Assembly (NCBI GenBank): GCA_018389105.1 | Contig: JACATO010002730.1 | Span: 3,516,501 to 3,580,500, forward strand | DNA length: 64,000 nucleotides | Direction: 5' to 3' | DNA from: Nautilus pompilius | Lineage: Eukaryota > Mollusca > Cephalopoda > Nautilida > Nautilidae | In this document: positions 1 through 15,200 of the stretch, in pieces | Layout: each line of letters begins with the position of its first letter | Position numbering within the stretch: the first letter of the stretch is position 1 | Program-made: the position numbers and the translations under genes | Notes under the pieces: generated by a model | Seen by the model: the letters and a program-made list of their open reading frames with translations, nothing else | What the model was told of the DNA's origin: nothing | The model's database searches: none

Positions 1-1589
1 TAATATCGACAAAATAATGAGTAATTGCAGCTGAGGGATGTATATAATACATACACATTCCATTATTTTAAAAGTTGATATGCAAGCCCACACCTGTGTT
101 TATCGAACCCCAAAGCTTAAATATAGCGGACAGTTATATCGCTTTTCGATTCACCTTGGAACAAAGACTCAGTGATTTTTGACAAACAGTTCAAACAGGA
201 ATTCATCGGTAAAGAGCATTTTCTTTCAAATTTGGTCATCCCACTGTTCATTTTATCCTTTTCGTCTAGTTGTCTTTTTAAAGCAGAGGCTTTCGGGTAG
301 CTACACGCGCGTAGATTCTGTAATTTGCGCTGTGTATCTTATGCAAAACTGATACTGTTGACAATAGACAGACGTTGACGAGGAAGACACCACGAACATT
401 ACAAAAGTGATGTTAAGTACCGCAGGGTATATTCTCTATGTGATAGACGACAAGTCAATAGAGATCTTGCAAATGTCCTAGCTGCAGGAACTGGTGCTAA
501 TGTTTGTTTTATTTTCAAGAGCCTATTTTTCTCAAAATCTTCAATTCAGCTTCTTCTGAAACATGAAGCCGGATTGATATCTATCACGTGGAATGGTCTT
601 CACTAGCTAACGCTTTGATTTTTATTCGTTTTCATATGATATTTTTTTCCAAGTTGCCATAGTATCACTACACATTCACCACACTACAAAAATATCACAT
701 TTACAATCCTTTGGCGTGTGTCGTACTTTCTGATTTCTGTCATGAAAACCATTCAGTGTAATATACCAACACATGACCGTTATGGAGCATTTCATTTTTA
801 CATATGTAATGTGATTTTATCATGTTATTCGCATTTTATACTCAGCTTTTCTCTTGTTTTAATAATTATTTTAATACTGTTTGTCTGAAACATTTTATTT
901 TTTTAATTTTAGGCAACAATTCGAATACGTTTACTGTTTCAGCGGAGAAATTCATATTTTAAGAAAACTCTATCTCTCCATAGGTTGATCAATTTTAAGG
1001 ACTACGCAAATATAATTAACTAATAAAAATTGCTTGATGTGTATTTTAAAAAAATAAGAAAAATATCACATAGTATGCGGAGTCCACGCAATTAATGTCG
1101 TAATTTTTCAGTTATTTTTGTTTTCTAAACATTTGCTCTATCCTGTTTCGACAATCGTCAAAACATGGATTGAAAAAATGCGATGAATATATTTATATAT
1201 TTGCTTTCGGTTTCTCTGTTATTTACCTTTAAAATCGCCGGTGATCAAACGGTTTGAATTGTATGTGAAGAACGCCCATGAAAAAGGGCAATCTTTGATC
1301 GTCGCCATATCTAGCGCTCCCCTCTCGAAATAGTGCGTGGTTAATCATCTGCGAGGAGTTATGAGGTGATAAATGCCAGCTAAATAGAAAAGTTAAGGAG
1401 TGGAACAGGTGAACAACGGCTAAACTAACTACAGAGGCCAAAGTAATCTTTTCACCTGATTTACTTTCTTCGCCCAAAGGATTAAGTATACAAACAAAAC
1501 ATTTCAGAAATAATGGCTTATTTTTAACAACTCCGATTACTTTCCTGATATTTAAAACGAAAGTATTTTTACAACAATAATAATTTATT

Positions 1590-1620
<31 letters not shown>

Positions 1621-4600
1621 TTATTATTCCTTAAAGAAGTGCTAAAGTCAACAAATTTACTTTAACTATTTATATTAACTTGTTCTGTAATGATTGCATT
1701 AAGAAATAAAAAGGGAGTTTACATTAAATATTAAACCGTTCATAATTAGTGTTAAGTTAACCTAATCTAAAGATGGTGTTTAGGTTATCCGGACAGTCAT
1801 TAAGAAACAATTAAAGTGAAATGTATTTTGCATTTCTCAACTTACTAATTACCAATTACCGAATACATATAACAAATAAATGAATATTCTAATATTTACT
1901 TTGAGAACAACCATCTTGTGATTTTTACTCTTTTGTGGCTGGAAGTAGAACGAGTAACCTCAGAAGCCGTATGTATGACCGTCATGTAGTACACCGTGTC
2001 ACGTGTATGAAGCACAAGTGAACAGTATGCACATCTTTTAAGCATGACAATTTCTTTTATCGTATTTTTTCTAGGTTATTCTTGTTCTTCATGCATTTAA
2101 AAAGTATGGAACGTCTTTTATAAATTAATTGCATTAGTGTTTAAAAAAGGTATGATATTTACAAAAAAGAAAATGCAAACCTAAAAATGGTTTCAGTTAT
2201 AACATATATTCAGTGTAGTTAGTCTGACTGACAACTTTGCTGGTAATACCCGCTTTGAAAATCATACAAGTAAACGAATATATTCTTTTATTTGTGAAAA
2301 TCTCTAATTTTTAATTGGAAGAAACATGTGAGTTCGACTAAGAAAAACAAGTCAACTTAAAATATCTTAGTTTAAAGGTTTCGTCAAAAAAGCAAACTAT
2401 TTTAAGCTATTGGGAAAGAAAAAAACGAATTTAATATAATGAAAGAGCAGTCATTTTGTTTCTATCTTTCATAAACTAAGAGGGTAAATCCTGTAATATA
2501 AGGTCTTTAATTTCAACACAAGGCGTAAAATAATAATTGCTGTTTAAGACTGCATAAAAAATACTCAAAAAAAATTCATCTTTACATGAAATCTAAACAC
2601 ATTGCTATTAACTGCTTTTCTGTTAGTGTAATCTTAAATACCACGTGACTAATCTCCGTATCCTATTCTCTTCCGCCTGGTTTATGTGCCAACGTCTGGA
2701 GACAGGTAAAAAAATAATAAACTGCAACGTGAAAAGTTGTTTTTTTTTTGTTTTTTAATGACAGATATTTGCCAGATATATTCTTTTCTCTACGACAGAT
2801 AGGTATGGCATGATAACTACGCGGCGAATCTATTTTCCAACTTTCAAACTTTGCATTTAATATGTTCCTTGTAAATTCAGATAGCTCGACGTTGCTTCTC
2901 TTTTTTTAAAAAAAAAACGTATACAAATGTAAAAAAAGCTAGAATAATGTACAGAATTTCAACATTTGAAATTGTTGACAAACTCTGCCTGTAGAAAAAA
3001 GGTTCGATGTTGACTAATTCCTCTAAGGATATGACAAACAATAAACATTTCACATGTGGAATGATTCTAAATTACAAAAAAAAACGAGAAAAATCCTTTT
3101 ATTGTATACATCAATTTTATAAATTTTAAAACATGCATTTTGAAATGATATATTATTGATAGTTGGCAAAATTTATATTCATTGCATATATTTGTAAGAT
3201 AGTAAGATCTGAGCAATCATTTCCAGATTGCAGTAGTTCCTGTAATAAAGCGTCAGCGGTGCCAGAGAGAAATCAGTGACTGAATTGTTTGTCGGCGGCT
3301 TGCAGAACAAAGTATTTGTTGTTGAGGTTTTAAGTGCCATCAGATCCTGTTTCCTCAGCGCTGCTTAGCTAAACAACAGTTGGCTTTAAATCTAAGACAT
3401 CTGTTGTGGAGTTTTGTATGATGTCATATTTTGTGATGAATCGAGATTTAAATAAGAATTTCGGATGGGCGCGCCTAAGTATATCGATAACGAGAGATGC
3501 TTGACTAGAACTGCGTTCTTGACAGAGATCCATTTGGCAGCGGTGTGATTTAGACGGCCATTAATTTCAGATTCCGACTTAGAGCGTCTACTCGTGATCG
3601 GCAAAATTAATGCTTAGGATTAAAGTTACTGTTGTTCCTCTTTATACTGAACCGTTGTAGACTAAGGAGACTGTTCTCTCGGCATGGCAGTGAGTGCTCC
3701 TCTTTTGACATTCCAAGCAGACTGCTGCCTAATAATTTTGCTTATAAAAACGTAGCTTTTTTTGGTTATGGGAAACCGAGGATAGTTGTTACAATGGTAA
3801 GTTTGTAAAGCACCAGAAAATTCTAATTAAATACATAAATAAAGCTATAATTAAAGTCATTTGCTTTGATTTAAGGTCAAAGAAGGGGACGTTCGCTCAT
3901 CAATTATTATTTTTTTAATTCGAAAAAGTGAAGAATATGTCTGCGCTATAGATGGAAAAAGTAGAAAACGGCTATTGAAAAAGTACTGTTATAAAGCACA
4001 GGATGCTAGATCCATCGTCAGTATATAACAGTATGGAGTGCAACCTCCGCTTGTACCAGTTATCTTTTCTCCGCCAATTAAAGTTCATAGTATAATGCGT
4101 CGTTTGAAAAGTCTAATCCAATTAAGCAATATTCTGTATAGTACTCGTCTTCTTACTGCTTTTGATTTGATACTTCGAATGTTCTACTGAATGTATACCC
4201 AAGTTTCCAGCAGAAGACTCAATCACACTGCTCTGGAAACATTGTACCACGGAAACCGCGCAGTGAGCTCTGGTGCAGTCGTCCATAAACAATGGTCTTG
4301 TAGCAAGTGGGTTATCTTCGAAATGAAGAACATTGACAGGTTAAAGAACGGTTTTCACGCTACCTGTAGTCATTAGCAACGACAAATTTACAGTGATAAG
4401 ATATAAGTCACGACACCACAACCGATCCACCACTTCCAGCGACATTCCTGTATGGACAAACTCTCTCATTCGATCATTTGACCATGATGGTAGTATAGGC
4501 CGACTTTCCTCGGACCTTTAGTGGTGATCGCGATAAGATTATGTGGGGGGTCATGAATTAGCGCCCGGGTTTTACCGAGACGTCCACTGTGTGCTATCTA

Positions 4601-6213
4601 AACAACGGTGTTTAGAACACAATTTTTATCAACCATATGATTGAGGTGCATGCCAAGATTTCTGCGTATGTCTCTGCAAAAAATCCTAGTTTTTATTGCA
4701 GTTGCTTGCCTTCTTTGGTCCTCAGTGCAATATGGTCATGTATACTTGTATACAGTGGAAGTTTTATATACGAAACAATTCGGATTTATACTGCCCTGTG
4801 CCTCCTGTACAGCTAGCTTGCGCTATTATACTTTTTTGTTTTTTTTCCAAATCCATCTTAATTTGCAGGTGCGAACAAAATGCTGCTTATGCACGGAGCC
4901 GGTGTAAGAGTGGAGTAATCTAATCAATGCTTGGACATGATTTTAGTCAAACTGTTTCATGGCTGCAGCGTTTTAAATTTTGCTTAATATGAAGTCAAAT
5001 TTGTTGTTGTTTAATTTATTTTATGGTGTATATAAAATATGAATAAATCAACTAACTCTACTCTGACGATTAATTAGTAATAATTATTTTCATTGGCAGA
5101 TCTGTGAATAATTTTACTGACATTTGACGTTTAACTATTTAAAGAAGTTGTTGGATTGGTAAAGTGAATAAATAATTTGCAGAAACATCAGATTTCAACA
5201 CAAAGAATAATTAGAGAACTGAAAGCAAATAAACATAAATGTACCAATTTTGAATACAAATATTCCTAAGTGTGAAAATAAAGTATACATATATATATAT
5301 TTTAAATTGTTATTTTAAAAAAAAATAACAAGTTAATTAATTTTAGAGAGATACAAAATTTCTAAAAAAAATGTTTTTTCTTTAATTTTTTAAATTTGTC
5401 GTAACTTTACTTTTGTTAATGCAAAATTTTTTAAGTACTTTTTAATCAGCGTTTTAATAACTGGAAGTTTGCATAAAATAAATAATGAGAAATTCAAATT
5501 TAAAATAAGTAAGACAATCGTGTAGAGGATGTGAAAAGAGAGTAGTATCATGATTGCAGGTGCAACGATCTGACTGCGGAAATAGTTATAAAATTGAGGA
5601 TATTTTAATAAGTGATGGAAAGATGTAGCGACTAGACCTTACAAAAGTATTGGATAAACATTAATAATGTTATAAAGTTAAAGAATTTCTGTTGTCAATG
5701 CTGGTAGATTGAAATCATACGTAGAGAGATTATGAAAACTAATATACGTCAGTAATGTGAGGTTGGTAGTAAAATAGTTAAATAAAAGTCGTGTATGTAG
5801 AAATGGGTCAAGATTTGATTTTCTGCTGCCAATGATGCCATTTTACATGGTGGCCTCTTTTACAATAATACTTTTACTAAAAATAAACTAGGCTTACAAA
5901 ATAAAGTGGACAGAAAATGTAGCACTCAGAACTGGTGAGAATTATTAATCCTTCACCCAAATTATTTTTCGGACTTGTCAATTTAATGCAACCTTTAAGA
6001 ATATGTATTTTTTTTATTTAACATTTATGTATTTTTTATTCGCGACATTTTAGTCAAAATATTATAGAAAATTGAAGATTTATTGAATTTCAATGCTTTA
6101 TTCCTCTAGACTTTCGTCGACAATATACTATTATATTAAAGATGAATACCAAAACGAGTGAGTTAATTGTTTTTATTATATAAAAATGTACATTTTTAGA
6201 TTACATACACACG

Positions 6214-6215
<2 letters not shown>
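1..6215. other. AT-rich non-coding stretch
   Basis: No frame here shows conserved motifs, plausible splice-linked exons or a long reading frame. The short open frames (for example 1229-1477 minus, 3392-3604 minus and 4641-4907 plus) have compositions expected by chance and match no family I recognise. The stretch holds homopolymer A and T runs and one TTA microsatellite. A slightly more GC-rich patch at about 4380-4620 may be an old repeat, but I cannot name it. Confidence 0.6.
1584..1628. repeat. (TTA)n microsatellite
   Basis: Near-continuous TTA repeats with one interruption (an extra T run near 1611). It is preceded by a short run of AAT units on the same strand. Confidence 0.9.

Positions 6216-6244
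<29 letters not shown>
6216..6244. repeat. (AC)n microsatellite
   Basis: Uninterrupted AC dinucleotide run of about 29 bp in AT-rich surroundings. Confidence 0.92.
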
Positions 6245-6246
<2 letters not shown>

Positions 6247-9200
6247 AAACAGACATACACTTGAAACAATTGATTTTTAAGAAACAATAGACGATTTATT
6301 AATTTTGCAAACCATTAAATAAAAGTAGAATTTCGTATTTGCTACTTGTGCTCTAAGAAAAGTAATGACTTAGTAGATATTATAGGTAAGTTAAATGTTC
6401 TTCCTTAAAACAAATCTTCTTCCTATGCTTCTAGTGAATACCTTAACGAGAATTACTGAGCTTCACGCCACAATCATCGATTTGCAAAGAAACTAGAAAC
6501 CGGCAACAAAATCAGACATTAAACTGTGTGCTCGATTGTTTAGTGAACGCGCCGTGTAAATAATTTAACAAGATGGCGTTAGTTAATCGATTTAACCGGG
6601 TAAGAGAGGACTATTTAAGCAGCAATATTAAATAGGTTAGCTCATTTAAAAAAATGATACAAAAAACTGAGAACTATGGAATAGAAAGATTTCACACGCT
6701 TCTAACGTAACTGTTTTGTAGCAGTTGGCTTAATAATGCTAACTTGTCCTAGTTAAACGTTATTATCAAATATTACGATATTTATTTATATATTTAATTA
6801 TGATAAATTTAGTTTTTGTCATCTTTATATTTCTGATGTATTTCAACGTTGTTATTCAAGATAACTGCAGTTCAAAAATAAAAACGAGCTGAACCACAAT
6901 ATCAAATATCTAAGTAGTCTTAATTTATGAAACACTATAATTTCAGTTTATATATACCAATAAAATTGTAAAATATTTCAAAGGGTTCACATTATAGTAT
7001 TCTGCAGATTTATTTTTTTGGGAAGACTAACTTCATGTTACTAAATTTTCTGAGTCACCTAATGCAGACACCAAAGTTAAAGTGAATAGGTCTTTTGATA
7101 ATTTAAAAAAATAGGAATACATCTGTTTTATATACGATAATGTTTAAAAACATTTAGTCTTAAAAATGTGTATTTTTTTTATTTCTTCAAAGATTATTTA
7201 AACAACAACACTTTTTATGTTTGCTTATTGTAATTCGATAAAGGTTTTATTTCCATGGAAAAAAAAGCTACAGCATTTTTTAAAGGATAAACCGAAATTA
7301 AGCAAAATAATTTTGTATGCTAGTTACTTTTGTATTCGTCATTTTCAGCTCAGGAATGACTACTGTGGTAGTTTATAACAAAGTTTATCAACGTAGGCAA
7401 ACTTTTATACTAAACGAATACCCAAATTATTTTTTTTGTCATTGAATTGTTGTTTTTTAATTATCTTTTTCCTACGTGATTTACCAGAATCATGTTCACT
7501 TCTAATTAGAGGCTCACTAGATCTGTGCCACTTTTATTCTTCTGCTTTTTAAACTCTTCTCAGGTGCTCGTTAACATCGTTGACTCGCCAGTAGGCAAAC
7601 CAGCAGCCCCTCAATTAGTTACCGTATAAAATGTCAAGATAATCGGTTTTGATAGTTTCTGTCGACAGCTCTGTCATTTGTCACATGAAGCCTTGATTCT
7701 TCGAAGCGTTAAGACCAACCGTATCATTAAAATTATATAGATTTCAGTCCTTTCTGTTATATGAAAAAGCAATTAATGCAAAAAGAGCAAAACGAAATCA
7801 AATCTAGACATATCATAATCTAACAGTGAATGAAAGTGAGAATTTGCGTGTAAAAGTCTTGGCAAAGTCTGATTTCAGTACGTTTCCAAAAGACGAACTT
7901 CAGGCCTCGCAAATTTCTAAGATGTCTCCTTCATAAACAGGAACCTAATTTTGTTTTATATGCCGTTAACTTTAATTATAGCTTTATCGAGCATTAAAAA
8001 AAATGGAATAAATCATTCTACCTCAAAGTAATAAAACAGTTTTTCAAGCAGGCTTGACATATAAATGTCAGTACTAGAGCGAGGTTCAAATCAAACTTCC
8101 GTATAAAAGAATACTTGCGTTCAGGACCCAACCTACTGCAGTATGAGCGCTGTACTTTTCTTTAAGCTTTACCAATTGCTTTAATAAAATTAGCTCATAA
8201 ACAAGTCCATTAATAGACAGAGATACTTGGCTCACTTTTATCTATTTACTCTTTTTTACAGATCTCTCTTCAATTTTTCCTTGCTTTGACTTTTCTAGTA
8301 CTATAAACAACATGACTTTGCGACATTTAGCTCTTAAAATGCAATATAAAGTAAAGATCATCGCTTTCTTGTACAAGAGCAAATATTTTAAAAAGTTGTA
8401 ATCGTCAACGGGTTTTATAAAGCCATTGTGGGAGCTATCGACACCAAATGAAGGGAAAACGTGGTGAAAATAATAATAAACAAACTAATTTAATATCTTG
8501 GATTTTTAAAGAAAATTAAACTAGAGCTATTAATAATAAAAACAAGAAAGAAAACTAAATATTAATGTATCATTAATGCTTTTCTTCAATGATGCATTAA
8601 ATTCACGAATTATTTACAAATCATCTTAAATCCATATTTGGTAAAACTAAGAAAGTGATGATTATCAGCTTAAACTTAATAGTAGTTAAAGTAAAGCTGT
8701 AATAAATGATTTCCATTAATGTCAGATTAAGTTTATACCTAAAGCTTCAAATACAAGAAATATTCAAATTAAATCTGGCTGAAATAGCCTCGCCGTGATG
8801 GTGTCTAACCAGGTTTCATTTTAAAGTTTCTAGTAAATATATTGTATGTTCACTATCGAAGATGTTAATAATGTACTGTTTCTTACCTAGATAATTTATC
8901 TGGAGTTTTAGTTTTCTCAAAAGTCTGTCATTTTTTTACAATGAGTGACATGAAAGAAATTTAAAAGATCGTTGTCATTTTAGCAACAAATAGCCATGCT
9001 TCCTGAGTATTCTATGGTATATTGTGTGCATTAAATTGCATTAAATTAAAATACAATTTACTGTAGTCTTATGAAATTATTAATATGCAGAAATCAACGT
9101 AAAATATTAATTGTAATTTTCTGCGATTAATGCTTCAAATCGATAAATTGTACAGTAATTAATTTTGTTATAGTAGAAATCATTGTAAAAAATCGATTAG

Positions 9201-12200
9201 ATTCTAAAAAATCGCCTCATGCTTAAAAGAAATTGTCTAAATCATCCTAATGTGTATTGAAATTAACTGAAAGAAGTCTTTCATGTTCAGTAATAACTAT
9301 AAATCATTTGCCCTCTGGCTTATTCAACTACCAAAACAATGTGAAACACTCGTGAAGCTTGATTATAAGATAGATACCTTGCAGTACTTTCAGGTGCAGA
9401 CAGACAGAGTTTCCAGTAGCATGCGGATTTTTCTTCAGTTTCAATAGACTTATTTGCTCCGTAAAACCTTTCACTAACATTTTAGTAAAAATGCTGTAGT
9501 ACCTGCAGGAGTTTCAGCTGGTACTGCCTACATTCTGAAAATTTCCTGGTGTTAGTCGTCCTTTGTTGTAAAAATTCTAATAAGTGAACGAAACATGTTT
9601 GTTGCTTAGGGCTGAAAGATGAAATCCAGTGCTTAAATTGTTACTGACTTAGCAAAAAATAAATTGAGTTTGATGATTTTTAATGTAATGTATTTACTAA
9701 TATTTTAATATATCAATGACCAAAAATAAAAAGGCATATAAAAACCAAAAAAGCAAAAGGAAATGAAAATCAGACAAACAATCGAAAAAATGCATCATCA
9801 CACTTCAGTAAAATAATGATACATTTCTAAACAGTTTTTATGGCAAGAATAAATTAATTAGAAAGAACAGTAAAGACTGAACCCGTCCATGGAAGCTGCT
9901 ATCAATGTTCGTTGTGTCGCTAACTGCGGTTTCGGATTATCGTAACAGATCTGCTTTGACTATTTGAACCGCAGGTATTTATATTAATGAGCATGTTGAT
10001 CGCAGCAGCAAATCCAAACAAAGATGAGTCCGGTAGCAGGATGCACCTGTTATCCTTCGCCCTGGTGAAATCACTAAGTCCTTTTCCCTCTCTCTCACTT
10101 TGATTCTCACGGAACAGCTGCGTTTAGCTTATAGACAATTAAGGAGGACTCGGAACGTAACTAGCTACACTTGAATGCAACTGTATGCTATGAACTACTG
10201 CAAGAGTATATGGGAAAAGAAATTCTAGTTTTCAGTTATTTCAGTTTTTTCCTGCCAGTATACTAAGCTTGTGCCCTAATAAAACATCTGCAATGAATTG
10301 CATCGACATTTATGAACGGTATTATTGTTATGTGAGATTTAAAAAAATCAACTACTACTGTCAGTTGAATGTTATTATTTTATTAATATAAATTCTAACC
10401 TAAATATGCAAGGAGTTGTAATTCTCAGTATTTCTGTAATGACTATAAAAAGAATTAATGAAAACGTGTTCGTAAAAATTAAATATTACAATACCCTGCA
10501 AGAATCCGATTGAACATGTCTGGTAGCAGCTTAATTTCCAACTGCAAAAAAATCTTTTCCCATACCAATAGAAGATTTTAAGGAAACATTTATTCAACTT
10601 TGATGAAAGTTGGACCACGTCATCATTTAAAATACTTTTGCAACTTTGCCACAACGTGAAAATGCCTTTTACAGATAGGGCAACAGTTTTGCATTAACAT
10701 AAAATTGTCTGATTTTGATATATAAAGTCAAATTAATATCTGCTCAACATGAATAATAATGCCAGTTTAAAGTATTGAAATGATTACTGCTTTATCGTTT
10801 TCCGTATACTTAATAGAAAACAAGCAAAATTTTGGAATGCGACAATGGGAAATTTAACATGCAAATAGATGATTTCCGTGTCATAAAATTTGACATCTTA
10901 GAAGTACTCATAGGTACGGTGTCAGCTATATGATCCTGATTAGAAGATAGATTTTTCTGCTTTTATTTCTGGAATGATGCAAAACGTTTGACTGAGACTG
11001 AAGATGTTTAATATATTTGTTAGTTAACGCACAGGTATTGTTGGTCCTTGTCAGGAGTTGCGTGCTCTTGTTTCTTCTTTTATCTGCATTCTTACAATAT
11101 TTCAACGTCAGTTTTTATTTGCCCGAATCTCTGTACTGAAAGAATGCTTAACAAATTTAATTTGCTTGTAGAGTAGCCGAAAAACTCACTTTCAGTTCAT
11201 TTGTTCTAAAAGCTTTACTCTTCTTAAATTTATTAAATGATCGGAATGACCTTTCCTATTTCCTGAGCTGTTAGTCTTTAGCGCTCTTTCCTTTTGCCCT
11301 TTAGATCTAAATTAATTAACATCAAGAAAATACTCCTCTTTGCATTGTTTTACCTAATATACTTTTTCAATCAATAATAATTTATTGTCACAAACTGTAC
11401 TCCATATCTGAATAATTAATTTTTTTCATAATTAAATTTTTAATGTTACCTCTAAAGTGTATTAAAACCTCCTTTTCTTGATTCTATAGAGTATATTATT
11501 TTATGTAAAACAAAGGCTCAGTTGCATTTGAAATTTTATAATGCATTTTTGTAATGTACGGCGTTCTGACATAATAAGCAGGTAACATATTTTAGTGTGT
11601 CACAGAAAACAGAAAAATAAAAACGTAATAGAGTGAGATTCTTTCTTATTAATTGATTGAGAAACCATTTGCAGCAGGAATAGCCTTTGTCTGTGCTGCT
11701 TTTATTGAAGAAGATTTTATATCACGATATAATTTAGGTCCATCATATCTGTGAGTTTTAATTTTATCGTATTGGTGGGACATGGAAGAATTTCCTTCGG
11801 CTGAGAATCTAGAGGCTTCTACGAGTGCTCAATCGAATTTATATTAAAACTTTATAATGTCCAGAGTATAAGCTGAATGCCTTGTTTCCTTTTTAAAAAA
11901 ATATGGTCAGATGAGAAGTATAGGATGCAGTGCCACTCTCTTAAGTATATGGACTTCGAATAATAGTAAGCTTATATGGTACATTGATGTAAGATATAAG
12001 ATGTGACTTTAAACGTTTATGTACACGGAAAAATGAGACATTCTTCGCCAAACATCAGTTCTAACTTTCTACCATGCCAGACTGAAACTTATACCTTGAC
12101 ACTTCCATCTTCATCCTGACCGTGGACTTCAGTCATTGAGGTTGAAAATCCTTGTTAGGACGTTAGGGATTCTATAAACATAAGTGCGACATCTAAACGT

Positions 12201-15200
12201 GAAATTTGGAAATCTATACTCATCGTAGAAAACTACATCTCACCAATACTCAAAAGTCTTGCCAGCCAAGTTCTCTAAATTTACATCTCTATATATAACC
12301 GATTCGCTGGAAATAGTTTTGGAATGTTCTTTGGCTCATTTTGTTATAGAGTGTGTAAAGGGCACGTAATTGCAAGATCTTGTTGTGGTTTCACTGTTGG
12401 AGGCCTTCTATTTAGCTTTTCCACAATAGTAACATTTGCCGCAATAAAATTGGTTACTCACCCATGAAAAAGGATGAAATTTTTGGAAATCTATCGTTAA
12501 CTCTGCCACTCTTCGAACAGTTTGTAAAACGACATTGGATAGACAAATTATCACAGAAGCCATGTGTTTTTTGTCCAATGATGATAATGCACACTGATTA
12601 ACTCAGACGTCTACTAGATAGATTATCCCAGCTAATAAATGTAAATTTTCATCAGATGCGTTCATTTATGGCGGCTGCCAGATTAACATGTCTGCGAGGG
12701 CGAAGTATAATTATAACTTCAACTAGTAGAATATATTACTACGCAGTTTTTATTTATAAAATTATCAAGACACTAACATTTTCGTATATACACTCAATTA
12801 TAAAATGTATTATCTACCATACCTTATTCGTATTTATTGTCTATAGATTGTAAAATAAATATGAACTTTAATATTGTTTTCTGGGTTAAATGCTTAATTA
12901 TCACTTTGTACAATGTTTTACTGTCTACGGAACCCCGATAGAAGTCATAAAATAAAACGATGATTTTCAGCCCCATGTCGGCAACAAAGCGTCAAACTAT
13001 AAGAACCGAAGTTTGATGATTTTAACTACCCCAGTTTTGTACGAGATATTGCTTTGTCAAATAACTACTTGTCTGGCTCTCAATTTGTACGATTTATTTT
13101 ATTGGAAGTTGTTGCAATTTGTCTCAATGCTGAGGCAACCAGTTAGAACTGACAGCAGAGTCTACATTTTCTTGGAAGCTCCCAGACCCTACACAGGTAT
13201 CAAGCTGAACATGTTTGAACAAACCTTAACAATGTCTAGTTAAAATATTTAATTAAAGGCTGAACTTGTTTTTTTCTATGGCTGAATGTGGACTCGGCCT
13301 ACAAGAATAGTGATTCTGTGAAGTAAAAAAGTCTCTGAGTTGTTCGGATTCTGCGAATATAGCAAACTGTTTTGTCTTGCTTAGCACATACGCAAAGATC
13401 TTAAAGCATACATTTTCTAGAGAAGATGAATAAATGAATACAAATCATGAAAAACAGCCTTATCCTAGTCTAATCATTTTAAAAGTAGAGATAAATTTAA
13501 CTTGCTTCTATTAAAGTGTTTTGGCAGTTGAAAATCTTTGAAAGTTTGGTGAGCAAAAATGATGAAAGTATTCGCGAAACCTTAATAAATTTACTGATTT
13601 GTGTAAGCACAATATAAGGAAACAAAACATAATTTCGCTTAATTCTTGCAAAATTTCTATGAAGAGTTAGTTGTTGCTACGTCAGCAATTTAGTTGTATT
13701 TGTGACAAAATATTCGTAACCCGTTTTATTATTTTTAGTGAAGTCACTATTTTTTTATTACAGAAAAAATTTGTATTGTAAATAATAACACATTCACATA
13801 GTTAAACAGTGGTGTCGTGATTGATTTCTCTTTCTTTACTAAAAAAAATTGCACGACAATCCCTAAATGCATGTTTAAAATATGAAATATCATATCAACG
13901 AACAAAACCATGAACAATCAAAGATTTATTTAAAATTATTTTTGCCCCCTTTAAGGGAGCAATCATTGTAAAACAGATCCCTCTTTGCCTTGCACAATAT
14001 TTATTGACCTGTTAAAGTTTGATCTGTAACAATAAAAAACGTAAGGAAAACAAAGGGAAAATTTTCGGCTTTTGTTTTGTGCCTCTGGATAACATTTAGT
14101 AGATTTTACTTCGCGACTGATAATCTGTTTGAAAATGTATCAGTTCTTACAAAAACTGGGATTAGCTGGGATTTAGAACAAATGATCCAGAATTGTGTGT
14201 TACTCTGAAAACAAATGCCACATTGCAGATAAATTATTACACCTTATTTATTTAGTTAACTCTCAGGCAAAATAATTTCTCTACAAATAAGAAGTAATGA
14301 AGGTAATCAGAATTTTCAAAGTAAAAATCCAAAAATAAATTGGAAACAAAAGAGGCACAGATTTGTAATATAATAAAGTAAGCTGAATAAAAGTATGGAT
14401 ATTTATTTAGTGATCGAATTAGGCCTTTGCTATATTTTCAAATTTTTATGATTTCGATGTTTATTATGATTAAGATAATTATTTTTTGAAGAAATGAATT
14501 AGTTTGGAGTTACTTTATCATTCATCGTGTATTGGCGAAAATTAGACTATACTCAAATATTACATGGTCTCCAAACACTTTGGGGTCAAATATATTTGAC
14601 GTACTGTGTGCTTGCTGATCCTGGTGGCGTTGAGTCCGATCGGTGTAGTTGATGTACTACCATTAGCATTGTTTACTGGCATAAATTATAAAAACTGCAT
14701 TGTATCATTATTTAATTTGAACATAGATCTAGAAATTTTTTTCTGTTTTCTTATTTGATTTACATATCAAACCGTATGCATAAGTAATCTACGTGATGGC
14801 ATTTGTCCTCTCTTGAATGGAAAATGATCACCTACAATATTCGGATCATTATGTACTACCAGGTTGATTTCTATTCCTACTCTATCTAACAGTAACGACA
14901 TAGCCTCAACCGCTTAGTCCGGACCTTGGAATCAAATTTTATTTACGTCTGCGCAGAATTTGCTGAAAATACACGCGGATATTGTCCGCGAGAGTTGCTG
15001 TCTACTCAATAACCTTATTCTTTTATTTTGGGCAGATGCCATCGACCATTTTAAGTATTTCTACAGACTTCAGATGGCCCTTTTAAACAATAGGCGTTTT
15101 ACTTCAGTATAAAAAGAATCTGCTGTGCAGGAGACACGTGTCACTAAAACTAACTTCCTTGATTTGAACGTCTCTCATTCTTGGGCAATCCCTTCCTGTA